Positions 55,260 to 63,480 of a stretch of 64,000 nucleotides of DNA are shown here, in pieces (the first letter of the stretch is position 1; every line of letters begins with the position of its first letter). The DNA comes from Saprospiraceae bacterium (GTDB lineage: Bacteria; Bacteroidota; Bacteroidia; Chitinophagales; Saprospiraceae). The position numbers were made by a program, and so were the translations under genes. The stretch is taken from positions 1-64,000 of the forward strand of contig JANQPA010000089.1 in NCBI GenBank assembly GCA_028285545.1, read 5' to 3'. The notes under the pieces are model-generated. The model was not told the DNA's origin. It did not search any database and worked only from the letters and a program-made list of their open reading frames with translations.

Positions 55260-55661
55260 ATGAAAATAATTATGAGATCAGACTGCCCAATTAGTTATGC
55301 TTTAGATTTTTTTGGAGACAAATGGACCTTTTTGATCATTCGGGACCTTGTATTTGATGGCAAAAGGTTTTATTCTGACTTTCTTAATTCTAAGGAGGGA
55401 ATAGCGACCAACATATTATCAGATCGCTTAAAAAAACTAGAAAATAATGGCATAATTGAATCAAAGGTGTATCAAAAACTCAAAACCAAAAAGGAGTACA
55501 CTTTGACACAAAAAGGCAAGAATTTAGTACCTGTATTAGTGGAAATGATTTTGTGGTCTGCAAAGTATGATGAGAATTTGGCCGTGCCTAAGGAATTTAT
55601 AGATAAAGCAAAGACAGAAAAAGAAAAGTTGATTACAAGGATTACTTCAAGGATAGAGTAA
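55260..55661 (+). CDS. HxlR family transcriptional regulator
   Basis: A 133-residue winged-helix protein: DCPISYALDFFGDKWTFLII with the characteristic Cys-Pro near the N-terminus, FYSDFLNSKEGIATNILSDR (HTH) and KLKTKKEYTLTQKGKNLVPV. HxlR proteins sense electrophiles or redox stress through this cysteine. It controls the divergent SnoaL-like gene by inference from the shared operators. Confidence 0.93.
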   Translation: MKIIMRSDCPISYALDFFGDKWTFLIIRDLVFDGKRFYSDFLNSKEGIATNILSDRLKKLENNGIIESKVYQKLKTKKEYTLTQKGKNLVPVLVEMILWSAKYDENLAVPKEFIDKAKTEKEKLITRITSRIE

Positions 55662-55756
55662 GTTTATATTACTCCTTCATTCAAACTTTTCAAAATCAAC
55701 TCTTCCCTCTGACTCAAAGGCAAGTATTTAGGTTAAAAAGCAGGTAATTAATATTT

Positions 55757-56143
55757 CTAAACCAGGGCATTGATGAGACAAAATATGTTCAAAGCTCCGA
55801 AAACAAGCTCGAAAATTAATCCTTGAACCAATAGTTTATTTGGTTTTCCATCTACACTCATACTGAATAGCCTTCCTATTGCAAATCCCAGAAAAAGTAA
55901 GGTAGCAACCACAAATGATGAAGTCGTCAATTGTGGGACAAGGGTTCCCAATAAAATAATGATTCCCCCACACAACATAACCGAACTCAGGCCTCTAATT
56001 TCGTTTAACAAATTGACATCGTTTTCTAGTTTAATTCCAGAACTATTTAAAAAGGTTTTAATAGGATTGCTCAGTCTCATTAAGCCAACAAAGAGTAACA
56101 AAAGGCCTGATAAAGAGAGGACTACGATTCTAAAAATTTCCAT
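55757..56143 (-). CDS. DUF4345-type small membrane protein
   Basis: 128 residues with four predicted membrane helices (LVVLSLSGLLLLFVGLMRL-like first helix; LSSVMLCGGIIILLGTLVP; FVVATLLFLGFAIGRLFSM; LIFELVFGALNIFCLI). The layout and the GRL-S motif match DUF4345 proteins, whose role is unknown. Gene lies downstream of a WYL regulator in the same direction, 60 bases away, and may be co-transcribed with it. Confidence 0.8.
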   Translation of the reverse strand: MEIFRIVVLSLSGLLLLFVGLMRLSNPIKTFLNSSGIKLENDVNLLNEIRGLSSVMLCGGIIILLGTLVPQLTTSSFVVATLLFLGFAIGRLFSMSVDGKPNKLLVQGLIFELVFGALNIFCLINALV

Positions 56144-56203
56144 TTTTTATTGTTTTATGATTATTATGGTACAAACATAAAACAGACTTGTGACAGAGGT
56201 ATG

Positions 56204-56908
56204 TCAGGGGTATTTTTGAACATAATCTTCAAAATATTTTTGCATGGTCATATTGTGGGGAGTAAAGGTTTCATCCAGTGTAATAAGGGTTTCGATATAA
56301 TCTATTCTAAAGACTCTGAAGTCATTTCTAATCCTACAAAAGGCAATGAGCAGGAAATTTCCGTTGATACTATAAATGGCAAAAGGTTCAATATTTCGGG
56401 TGGTTCGCTTTTTCTGGGAGGAAAGATAGTTGATTTTTAAAACCTGAAAATGGATAATAGCCGATTGAATTTGCATTAAGTTATTGCTGGTTTTTTCTTC
56501 TTTCTGATGTCCTCCAAATATGATTCGTTCAGCCAATAAATCTGCATTACCTTTTTGAGAATATCTTAAAATGGCTTTTATTTTTTCAATGGCACTGGAA
56601 ACACTTTCCGTTAAGGATTGATCTTTGTTATTTACCAATAAGCGTTCAACCGTAATTAAGGCATTGGCTTCCTTCTCAGTAAAAAGGACCGGGGGCAAGT
56701 GATACCCTTCCATTATAGAATATCCTTTTCCTTCTTCTGTGACAATGGGAATTCCTGATTTTTCCAGTGTTCGAATATCTCTGTAAATGGTTCTGATGCT
56801 TACATTATGCCTTTCAGCCAGCTGCTTTGCGGTAATAATCCTCTTGGATTGCAGCTGGGTTATTATGGCAGTTAACCTGGAAAGTCTGGGTTTTTCTTTT
56901 TCTTCCAT
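56204..56908 (-). CDS. WYL-domain transcriptional regulator (YafY-type)
   Basis: 234 residues: DeoR-type helix-turn-helix at the N-terminus (ITAKQLAERHNVSIRTIYRD), then a segment (LPPVLFTEKEANALITVERL) and the WYL-like beta domain (ILKINYLSSQKKRTTRNIEP, FAIYSINGNFLLIAFCRIRN). WYL domains bind nucleic-acid or nucleotide ligands. Probably regulates itself and the DUF4345 gene downstream. Confidence 0.9.
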   Translation of the reverse strand: MEEKEKPRLSRLTAIITQLQSKRIITAKQLAERHNVSIRTIYRDIRTLEKSGIPIVTEEGKGYSIMEGYHLPPVLFTEKEANALITVERLLVNNKDQSLTESVSSAIEKIKAILRYSQKGNADLLAERIIFGGHQKEEKTSNNLMQIQSAIIHFQVLKINYLSSQKKRTTRNIEPFAIYSINGNFLLIAFCRIRNDFRVFRIDYIETLITLDETFTPHNMTMQKYFEDYVQKYP

Positions 56909-57005
56909 TTTTGTTTATTACTAGTAGCTCACTAGTTTGTAGGTAAGATGTGCGACTTATAGGCGCATTGATTTAGGCTAATTATTGGCTGGCATTATCT
57001 TAATA

Positions 57006-57779
57006 TTAACAATTCTTACACATTGATTTATAAAAATCTATATCTTTCCCTTTCTCAGAAGTCGTATATAGCTCTTGAATATATAATCGATAATCAGATG
57101 CAATTTTTGCATTTTTTATTAACAAGCCCTTATCCAAAGAACTCAAAGAAGAGCTATGTAGAGCAACGAATACTGTATCATCCGTTGCAATTATTCCGCC
57201 ATAAAAATCATCATTCAAGTACCCTTGTTCCAATTTATCCCAAACCTCTTCTATGTGGTTAAATAGCTGTTTGTATATATAATCACCAGTTATTATCCTT
57301 ATATATTTTACATTTTTTATTTTAATAACCTTTTTTATAGCATTCAAATATTTAGCGTTTCTGGATTTTCCTCCTATTGTAAAAATGTAGTTTTCAGTAC
57401 TCTCAATTACGCTAATCATTGCATTCGTAATTTCATCGACACCTTCAACTAACTCTTGAAAACTTGAAGTAGTTCTGATTAATGATTTTGCCTTGTAAAA
57501 CTTAAAATATCCTGATATATCTGACTTTAATGATTCAAATTGGTTTCTAACGTTTGAAATAATGATTGATGAACTAACCTTTTTGGTCTCAAATTCTCGG
57601 AGGTACTTTTGTCCATTGTTCAGATTATTGAATAAGTTTTCAAGTGTTGTTAAATACAACTCTCTTTCTTTATCAGTACTTTTTACTTCAACTCTTTTTT
57701 TATAGTATTGAAAGAGGTTGAGTACTAAACTCGTAAGTCCAACTACAACTCCAACTATTGTCCATCCAGATATTTCCAT
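57006..57779 (-). CDS. hypothetical protein with N-terminal membrane anchor
   Basis: 257 residues: one N-terminal membrane helix (TIVGVVVGLTSLVLNLFQYY, about 6-26), a helical linker (about 30-115) and a cytoplasmic alpha/beta domain with NYIFTIGGKSRNAKYLNAIK, VKYIRIITGDYI and GGIIATDDTVFVALHS. The strand pattern loosely resembles phospholipase-D-like sensor domains, but no HKD motif is present. Base composition is more A/T-rich than the neighbours, which may indicate acquisition. Function not recognised. Confidence 0.65.
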   Translation of the reverse strand: MEISGWTIVGVVVGLTSLVLNLFQYYKKRVEVKSTDKERELYLTTLENLFNNLNNGQKYLREFETKKVSSSIIISNVRNQFESLKSDISGYFKFYKAKSLIRTTSSFQELVEGVDEITNAMISVIESTENYIFTIGGKSRNAKYLNAIKKVIKIKNVKYIRIITGDYIYKQLFNHIEEVWDKLEQGYLNDDFYGGIIATDDTVFVALHSSSLSSLDKGLLIKNAKIASDYRLYIQELYTTSEKGKDIDFYKSMCKNC

Positions 57780-57902
57780 TTATTTTTTTTTGCTCCATCA
57801 ACTAGTAGAATTCACACTGACATGGAAATCCCATGCGATTACAATTTACTCATTTCTCCACAAATGAAAAATAATGAACATTGACCAAATTAACTTTTCA
57901 AT

Positions 57903-60152
57903 TTACCAGAGCTTAATGTTTTTCATAATTTTGGCGTAGCGAGGATCTTTTTGAAGCGGATTGCCATCTTTTCTAGCGTAATAGGGCATATTGGGGTCTC
58001 GGTCATTAGCCATTTGACTTAAACATTCAAAGAATAGGTCATCATCATATCCAGGAGGAATAAGAGAATAAAGGACCCTAGCAGTGTTGGATGGATAATA
58101 TTTTTGGTAATCAATCTTCTGAAGGTACCTGAGTAGCGTTATCCAGGTAAGATTAATATCCTTAGTTTTTTCGTATTCACGGTCAATAAATTTATTCAAT
58201 GTGACTGGATCGATGGTAGCATCAAGATATAATTTTTTCATACTTTCAATAGCTTCTTTATCATTTCCTAAATCCCGATTTTTCACCACGTTTGTCAACT
58301 TAACAAAATCACTTTCCTCATCAATTAAGCTTAGCTTTTCTATTAACTTGACAGCACTCAAATATTTATTTTCATTCATATACATAATAGCTTCAAAGGC
58401 CAGAACTTGCGGATTGAGTGGGTCAATTTCTTTAGCATACCACATTTGCTCCCAGGCCTTTTCCCATTCATTGACCTGCATGTAAAGATGGGCAAGCGCT
58501 GACCGATTGGCAGAATTATTTGGATTTAGTTCAAGGCTTTTTTTAGTCAACTGAATCCCTTTCTCATAATTGTAATCAATTGAGAAAGCCTTATAACTCA
58601 GATAGCCCAGAGTAAGCCAATGATCGGGATCAATCTCTACTGCTTTCTCCCCATAGTAAAAAATATTAGGCCTGGCGATCTTGGGATCTACTACCCCTAT
58701 TTGTTGCATGTAAATCCAGGAGCCGGCTACTCCAAGATATCCTTCGATGTTTGTAGAATCCAGCTCTATTGCTTTTTTATAGTGGATTATCGATTGTTCC
58801 AGGTCCTTCTTGCTGAACTTTTGAAGTAGGTAATTACCTTTTAATACCTCTTTATAAGCTTCTGGATTAATATCTTCATGAACTCGTACATCTTCAATAG
58901 CACCAGGATTTAGTTTGATGGCTACCATTTGGGATATTTCATCAAATAATTTCGGTAGCTCGCTTACCTGAATTTTGAATTCACTAGACCACATTAGTTC
59001 TTCCGTTTTAGTATCCAATAATCTAGTCCTGTAAACGTAGCCATTACTTGATGGAGAAAGGCTGGATTCCAAGATGGAATTTACTCCCAATTCCCTTCCT
59101 ATTTGTTTTAACCGTTTCGATGATTCTGCATAAGATAAAGTTGAGGTCCTGGAGATGGTCTTAAGTTTATTCAACTTACCTAATTCTGTGATAATTCCGT
59201 CATGCAAACCAGCCAGTAAGTAATCATTTTGGTTGTTGGGCAAATTATTTTGAATGGGAAGAACGGCAATTGAACTTAGGTTTCGGAGAGGGCTTTTATT
59301 ATTTTTAAGGGTGATGAAGCGCAAAGATCTCGGATTTAGTTTTAGTGGATTCATAATAAAATATCCAGTCGAGAAAATAGCTAAAAGGCCAATCACCATT
59401 TGTAATATCACCGCCTTTTTATTCCATCTACCTTTAAAAAAACTGAAAGTAATGGAAGAAAACAGGCCAAAAACCAGGAAGATAATTAAAATATCTAGCA
59501 GGAGAGGTTCCAGATTATAGTGTTCAATAAAGAAATTAAATGCCTCCATAACCACCCATGCGGAACCGAGATAGATGGCTAAATTTTTCCCTATTTTTTT
59601 ACCAATAGGTTTTTGTTTAAGCTTACCCTTCATTTCACTTCTCCTGGGGACAACCAGACCTCTATTGGCAATGGCATACACTTCCATTGCCTCTTCAACA
59701 TTCTTAAAGTCAAATTCCCCCAATGAAACGAGATGAAATTCCGACTTGTTTTTGATCTGATCACGAACAGCCTTAGACAATAATATTACACCAGGAATTC
59801 CTAAGGATTCGATACGGGAAGCAATATTGACACCGTCACCAAAAGCATTATTGTTTTTAAATATTACGTCTCCTAAATGCATTCCTATACGAACAGGAAT
59901 GTTTTTATTCTGAAATGACACTTGCAAAGCAATCGCACATTCTGTTCCTTTCGTTCCGCTATCAAAAGTCAATAAACAGCCATCCCCAAAATACTGAGTG
60001 ATCTCTCCTTCATAATTAAGGACATTTTCTTCTAGTACTTCTTTAAACTGATTGAGCAAAGACAATGCATTTTTTTCGTCTTCCTGCATTAAAGAAGTAT
60101 AGCCTGCGATATCCGCAAAAAGCACTGTTTTTAGTTTTCGCGTTTCAGACAT
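57903..60152 (-). CDS. class III nucleotidyl cyclase-like protein with membrane helices and TPR domain
   Basis: 749 residues: an N-terminal cyclase homology domain (about 1-165) with metal aspartates in LFADIAGYTSL and YFGDGCLLTF and the catalytic Asn/Arg in GDGVNIASRIES; three membrane helices (about 190-275); a TolB/FlgO-like domain (SIAVLPIQNNLPNNQNDYLL..., about 295-410) and C-terminal TPR repeats (about 425-650). Positions that choose the purine carry Gln (ITQYFGDG) and Asn (NNAFGDG) in place of the usual Lys/Asp, so substrate is uncertain. Monocistronic. Confidence 0.88.
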   Translation of the reverse strand: MSETRKLKTVLFADIAGYTSLMQEDEKNALSLLNQFKEVLEENVLNYEGEITQYFGDGCLLTFDSGTKGTECAIALQVSFQNKNIPVRIGMHLGDVIFKNNNAFGDGVNIASRIESLGIPGVILLSKAVRDQIKNKSEFHLVSLGEFDFKNVEEAMEVYAIANRGLVVPRRSEMKGKLKQKPIGKKIGKNLAIYLGSAWVVMEAFNFFIEHYNLEPLLLDILIIFLVFGLFSSITFSFFKGRWNKKAVILQMVIGLLAIFSTGYFIMNPLKLNPRSLRFITLKNNKSPLRNLSSIAVLPIQNNLPNNQNDYLLAGLHDGIITELGKLNKLKTISRTSTLSYAESSKRLKQIGRELGVNSILESSLSPSSNGYVYRTRLLDTKTEELMWSSEFKIQVSELPKLFDEISQMVAIKLNPGAIEDVRVHEDINPEAYKEVLKGNYLLQKFSKKDLEQSIIHYKKAIELDSTNIEGYLGVAGSWIYMQQIGVVDPKIARPNIFYYGEKAVEIDPDHWLTLGYLSYKAFSIDYNYEKGIQLTKKSLELNPNNSANRSALAHLYMQVNEWEKAWEQMWYAKEIDPLNPQVLAFEAIMYMNENKYLSAVKLIEKLSLIDEESDFVKLTNVVKNRDLGNDKEAIESMKKLYLDATIDPVTLNKFIDREYEKTKDINLTWITLLRYLQKIDYQKYYPSNTARVLYSLIPPGYDDDLFFECLSQMANDRDPNMPYYARKDGNPLQKDPRYAKIMKNIKLW

Positions 60153-60327
60153 TTTCTAAAAGGTTTATTTAGAACGATGGTATTTTACCAAATTACAAAA
60201 ATAAGAAAGAGATCGCCTGAAAAGCATAACATTTAAATATTTTGAAAGAATCTCCCTGCTTATTTGATCTAACTATTCTACTTACAAAAGGATGGGCAAT
60301 ACTTAGACGATATTTTTCATAGTTAGT

Positions 60328-60567
60328 TCATGTACATTTGTATGCTCCTGGGGCTGTGTAAAAACTAAATTTTCTAAAAATTTTAGTTTCTACACAACCT
60401 TGTTGACGCGTACAGAATGTAAAAAAAAACATGGTATTACTAAATCCAAAGCCACCGAAGGTACCTAACATTTTTTGTGCTCCATGAGGTAGAAGGAAAA
60501 GTCCTAAGGTAAATCGAATAATTAAGCCTGTCCAATCATTGTTGGTCTTAAAAATCAGATCTTTCAT
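60328..60567 (-). pseudogene. truncated doxX-family gene
   Basis: From the ATG at 60567 the first about 48 residues read like a DoxX protein (NDWTGLIIRFTLGLFLLPHG, AQKMLGTFGGFGFSNTM, FFFT). Homology stops near 60423; the remaining frame encodes an unrelated tail and ends at 60328. DoxX proteins need four helices, so this copy is non-functional. The break coincides with the palindrome at 60352-60399. Confidence 0.7.
60352..60399. repeat. 48-base imperfect palindrome at the doxX breakpoint
   Basis: GGCTGTGTAAAAACTAAA pairs with the reverse complement of TTTTAGTTTCTACACAACC, differing at a few positions. The GGGGCTGTGTAAAA end resembles terminal repeats of insertion sequences. No transposase is present, so it may be a solo end, a MITE or a hairpin of other origin. 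Confidence 0.5.
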
Positions 60568-60618
60568 TCTAAGTGATTTTGTGAAATAATTGCACAAAAC
60601 TCAGCTTAATGAAGGAGT

Positions 60619-60656
60619 AAAAAATTCAATTTCAGATGGCTTAAGTTGAATTTTTT
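60619..60656 (-). terminator. intrinsic terminator of the esterase gene
   Basis: AAAAAATTCAA (60619-60629) pairs with TTGAATTTTTT (60646-60656); on the minus strand T-rich sequence follows within the stem. It is about 65 bases beyond the stop at 60720. Confidence 0.6.
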
Positions 60657-60719
60657 TTCCTTCTTTCCATAATTTTCTTCGTATTTCTCGAAAGAATTTT
60701 AACATAGCTTTTCATTAAA

Positions 60720-61529
60720 TTATTGATTCGTTTTCATTATTCCTTGATAAAAACTATCAAGAAACAAGGAATTATGAGTTTCATGCTGATAAAATTCAGT
60801 AGTCAAACTTATATTTTGTTTTTTCTTTAACTCTCCTATGAATTCCTCAATTTTGTTTTTATGAAATGCTGGTTCTGGCTGGTACGTTAGATGGATTTTC
60901 ACCTTATTTCGAATATTTGCCTTTTTTAATCTATCGGTAACTTCGCCATCACTATACCAAATGGAGGGGTCGTAAATATGGATCACTTCAAAAGGGTTAT
61001 CCAATGATAAGATATAGCCACCAAAGTAACCGCCATAAGAATGTCCAATTAAGGTTTCGTGCTTATTTGTGGAGTAATTTTTATTTACATCTGGAATTAA
61101 TTCATTCACGAGATAATTATAGAATTTCATTCCTTGCCCTGAATTGGAATCATTATACCAAGTAGAATCAACTTCCTCTCCATCATATTCAATTCTTGAA
61201 TGACTAAAAGTGAGGTCCATCCCTCTTTTTTCATTCACGTCAATATGTGGGATGCCAACAACTATTGAGTTTGCAATCTTCTTGTTGGCTCCTATGTCAA
61301 AAATTATGTTTCTGATCAACTCAAACCTCCATTCCGCATCAAAAACATAAATGACTGGATAGCTTAAGGTATCTGAATATCGAAGTGGTAAACTAACCCA
61401 GTAGCTTCTGTCTTCATTGAGGTATTCGGAATGTATTTTGTGCTCAATAGCTTCATTGATGCAAATAGAGTGTTGAGCGATGGAAAGGTTTGAGGTAAGA
61501 AGAAGGATAAATAGTAAGATATTTTTCAT
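60720..61529 (-). CDS. exported esterase-family alpha/beta hydrolase
   Basis: 269 residues with a signal peptide (LLFILLLTSNLSIAQ) and the esterase-D-like alpha/beta hydrolase pattern: YPVIYVFDAEWRF, NSIVVGIPHIDVNEKRGMDL and the nucleophile elbow LIGHSYGGYFGGYI (Ser). A C-terminal HETHN likely supplies the catalytic His. Family members hydrolyse siderophore, acyl or carbohydrate esters in the periplasm. Substrate unknown. Confidence 0.88.
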   Translation of the reverse strand: MKNILLFILLLTSNLSIAQHSICINEAIEHKIHSEYLNEDRSYWVSLPLRYSDTLSYPVIYVFDAEWRFELIRNIIFDIGANKKIANSIVVGIPHIDVNEKRGMDLTFSHSRIEYDGEEVDSTWYNDSNSGQGMKFYNYLVNELIPDVNKNYSTNKHETLIGHSYGGYFGGYILSLDNPFEVIHIYDPSIWYSDGEVTDRLKKANIRNKVKIHLTYQPEPAFHKNKIEEFIGELKKKQNISLTTEFYQHETHNSLFLDSFYQGIMKTNQ

Positions 61530-61593
61530 TTGTATTTACTTAATTGCATTAGGAGATCATTACCTTTTGGAAAAAACATGAAACAATATCCAA

Positions 61594-61989
61594 CTATTCA
61601 TAATCATCAGAAAACTTAACAATTTTTTGATCCCCAAAATCTCCATCTTTCCATTCATGAAACCCCATACACATCCCATCTCCATTTTGAGTGTTTAATT
61701 CCTCAATTATTTCACCATTTTTCTGTAAAAGTATTTTTGTTTCCATTCTCAAAGAATACTCCTCGTTTTCTAATATTCCTGTTACCCCATCCATCATCAT
61801 CATAAGGCCATATATTGCATCATCAATTCCCTTTATTATCCTAGATTTGGTGCCCTCATCTGTTTCAGGTGGAATTCTATTAAATGCATATTTTCGTATA
61901 TCTTCAAATATTATTAAGCCCGCCGCATGTTGTAGCCACAATTCTCTATTTCTTTTATCTTCTGGAGGATTAGTTAGTATCCTATTCAT
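61594..61989 (-). CDS. hypothetical protein, second of a two-gene unit
   Basis: 131 residues, soluble, acidic, with an amphipathic helical centre (RIIKGIDDAIYGLMMMMDGV) and a beta-rich tail ending KFSDDYE. No family recognised. It follows the gene at 61996-62379 after 6 bases, so the two are translated together. Small acidic soluble pairs of this kind often are immunity proteins from polymorphic toxin loci, but no toxin gene is present, so that is only a suggestion. Confidence 0.65.
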   Translation of the reverse strand: MNRILTNPPEDKRNRELWLQHAAGLIIFEDIRKYAFNRIPPETDEGTKSRIIKGIDDAIYGLMMMMDGVTGILENEEYSLRMETKILLQKNGEIIEELNTQNGDGMCMGFHEWKDGDFGDQKIVKFSDDYE

Positions 61990-61995
61990 GGCGTT

Positions 61996-62379
61996 TTATT
62001 TTTCTTTTACAATTAATCTGAATTTCATTCTATTCCATTTCGGGCTCATGCCATGTAAAAAAATCAGGCTCCCAAACTCATCCATATTATTGCCTCTGCA
62101 TGATTTTTCTATCCAATTTTTATAGAATTGCTCAATTTGCATTTCGTTAAGTTCCGGTAGTTGGAAAACTGATAAATCCCAATATTTAGAGAATTCGGAC
62201 TGGGTCAATTCGGTACCTATCAATTCACTAATACCCATTAATTTGGTCAATAATTCCAATTCATCTTCACTATTCAAAGTAAGGGTTTGAAAATCCGGAT
62301 ATGCATCAACGAATTTTTCAAAACTATTGAAGTCATTTACATTAAACTTGTCACTTGCTATAAAATTGAAATTCATCAT
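61996..62379 (-). CDS. hypothetical protein, first of a two-gene unit
   Basis: 127 residues, soluble, acidic, without signal peptide. Segments FNSFEKFVDAYPDFQTLTLN and QIEQFYKNWIEKSCRGNNMD suggest a small alpha/beta protein. No family recognised. It is immediately upstream of another orphan gene and divergent from msrA. Confidence 0.65.
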   Translation of the reverse strand: MMNFNFIASDKFNVNDFNSFEKFVDAYPDFQTLTLNSEDELELLTKLMGISELIGTELTQSEFSKYWDLSVFQLPELNEMQIEQFYKNWIEKSCRGNNMDEFGSLIFLHGMSPKWNRMKFRLIVKEK

Positions 62380-62518
62380 CTATATGGCGTGTCAATCACT
62401 TATCTCTACAAGTTACATAATCCTCTCTCAAAGAAAAATAAAGAACTAAATCAAGCACTCCACACAACCTTTTACTCTACCCCACTGTTTTCCAAATGCA
62501 AAAGCTAAAATAAGACTC

Positions 62519-63076
62519 ATGACAAACTCACAAAATCTGGAATTGGCTACGCTCGGAAGCGGCTGTTTTTGGTGTACGGAAGCTATTTTTCAAAGAGTGG
62601 AAGGTGTTCATTCTGTAGTTTCTGGTTATGCGGGGGATACAGAAGAAACGGCCAATTATAAGCAAGTTTGCTCCGGTACAACCAAACACGCAGAGGTTGT
62701 TCAAATTCAATTCGATCCTACCATCATTTCTTTCGAAGAAATTCTGGAAATATTTTTCAGTACTCATGATCCAACTACCTTAAACAGACAGGGCAACGAT
62801 GTGGGTCCTCAATACCGCTCCGTCATTTTCTACCATAGTGAAGCCCAAAGAGCAATTGCCCAAAAAGCAAAAGCAGAAATTGCTCCTCAAATATGGGATG
62901 ACCCTATCGTCACCGAAATTAGTCCTTTAGATACTTTTTATGGTGGGGAGGCTTATCATCAAAACTATTATAATACAGTGGGGGCTCGCAATCCCTATTG
63001 CTCATTTGTTATTAGCCCTAAAGTGAATAAGTTTAGGAAGAAGTTTGCCCATCGTTTGAAGTCTTCGGTGGAGTAA
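62519..63076 (+). CDS. msrA: peptide-methionine (S)-S-oxide reductase
   Basis: 185 residues. Reduces the S-epimer of methionine sulfoxide in proteins. The active site GSGCFWCTEAIFQRVEGV has the nucleophile Cys and a second Cys two residues on; EVVQIQFDP, FFSTHDPTTLNRQGNDVGPQYRSVIF are typical (only described in part). The C-terminal segment lacks a clear recycling Cys pair apart from YCSF. Monocistronic, upstream A/T-rich promoter region 62380-62518. Confidence 0.97.
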   Translation: MTNSQNLELATLGSGCFWCTEAIFQRVEGVHSVVSGYAGDTEETANYKQVCSGTTKHAEVVQIQFDPTIISFEEILEIFFSTHDPTTLNRQGNDVGPQYRSVIFYHSEAQRAIAQKAKAEIAPQIWDDPIVTEISPLDTFYGGEAYHQNYYNTVGARNPYCSFVISPKVNKFRKKFAHRLKSSVE

Positions 63077-63078
63077 AG

Positions 63079-63113
63079 TGTTCAAGTTTGCAAGTTAACA
63101 AGTGTTCAAGTTA
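63079..63113. repeat. iterated-word element (GTTCAAGT / CAAGTTAACAAG)
   Basis: The word GTTCAAGT occurs twice (about 63080 and 63104), with GCAAGTTAACAAGTG between them, directly after the msrA stop. Confidence 0.6.
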
Positions 63114-63138
63114 ATTATTTAATCACCTTATTTTTTCT

Positions 63139-63171
63139 CAATACTCACTACCCAGTACTCAGTACTCACAA
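63139..63171. repeat. iterated-word element (ACTCACTACCCAGTACTC)
   Basis: CAATACTCACTACCCAGTAC then TCAGTACTCACAA: overlapping copies of AGTACTCA. Very similar to 30736-30767 behind the leu operon. Confidence 0.6.
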
Positions 63172-63283
63172 GATGCGTATGATATTTGGCAATAAAGTCA
63201 AAAATCCAAAATTTATATGCTCTTCCTTTTTGGCATTAAACGTAGATTCGTTACCTTTCCGGCCTTGAAATATTTAATTAGCG

Positions 63284-63393
63284 CAAGTTGCCCAGCAACT
63301 TGCTTGTAAAAAGTAATAGGTAGAAAGTAAAATGACAAAAATGTCTTTTTACTTTCTACTTTTTACCTTTTACTCAAGTTGCGATGCAACTTG
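63284..63393. repeat. nested hairpins of iterated words upstream of pntA
   Basis: Two copies of CAAGTTGC-NNN-GCAACTTG (63284-63302 and 63375-63393) flank a GTAGAAAGTAAAATGACA / TGTCTTTTTACTTTCTAC hairpin with further TTTTACCTTTTAC words. The three can also fold together. It lies 90 bases before the pntA ATG within a 404-base gap that otherwise lacks genes. Confidence 0.7.
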
Positions 63394-63480
63394 AATGAAT
63401 TAATCTATTGCTATTTTCCGAATAAGAGTAAACTTAGAGGTAAGTATTTCTAAGGTGCTCTCAAACAGGCTTCACAAATT

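Noticed and set aside
60328..60567. Intact doxX gene
   Set aside because: Only the first helix and loop are present; the rest of the frame is unrelated sequence including a palindrome.
61594..62379. Toxin-antitoxin module
   Set aside because: Neither protein shows a known toxin or DNA-binding antitoxin fold; only gene size and coupling suggest it.
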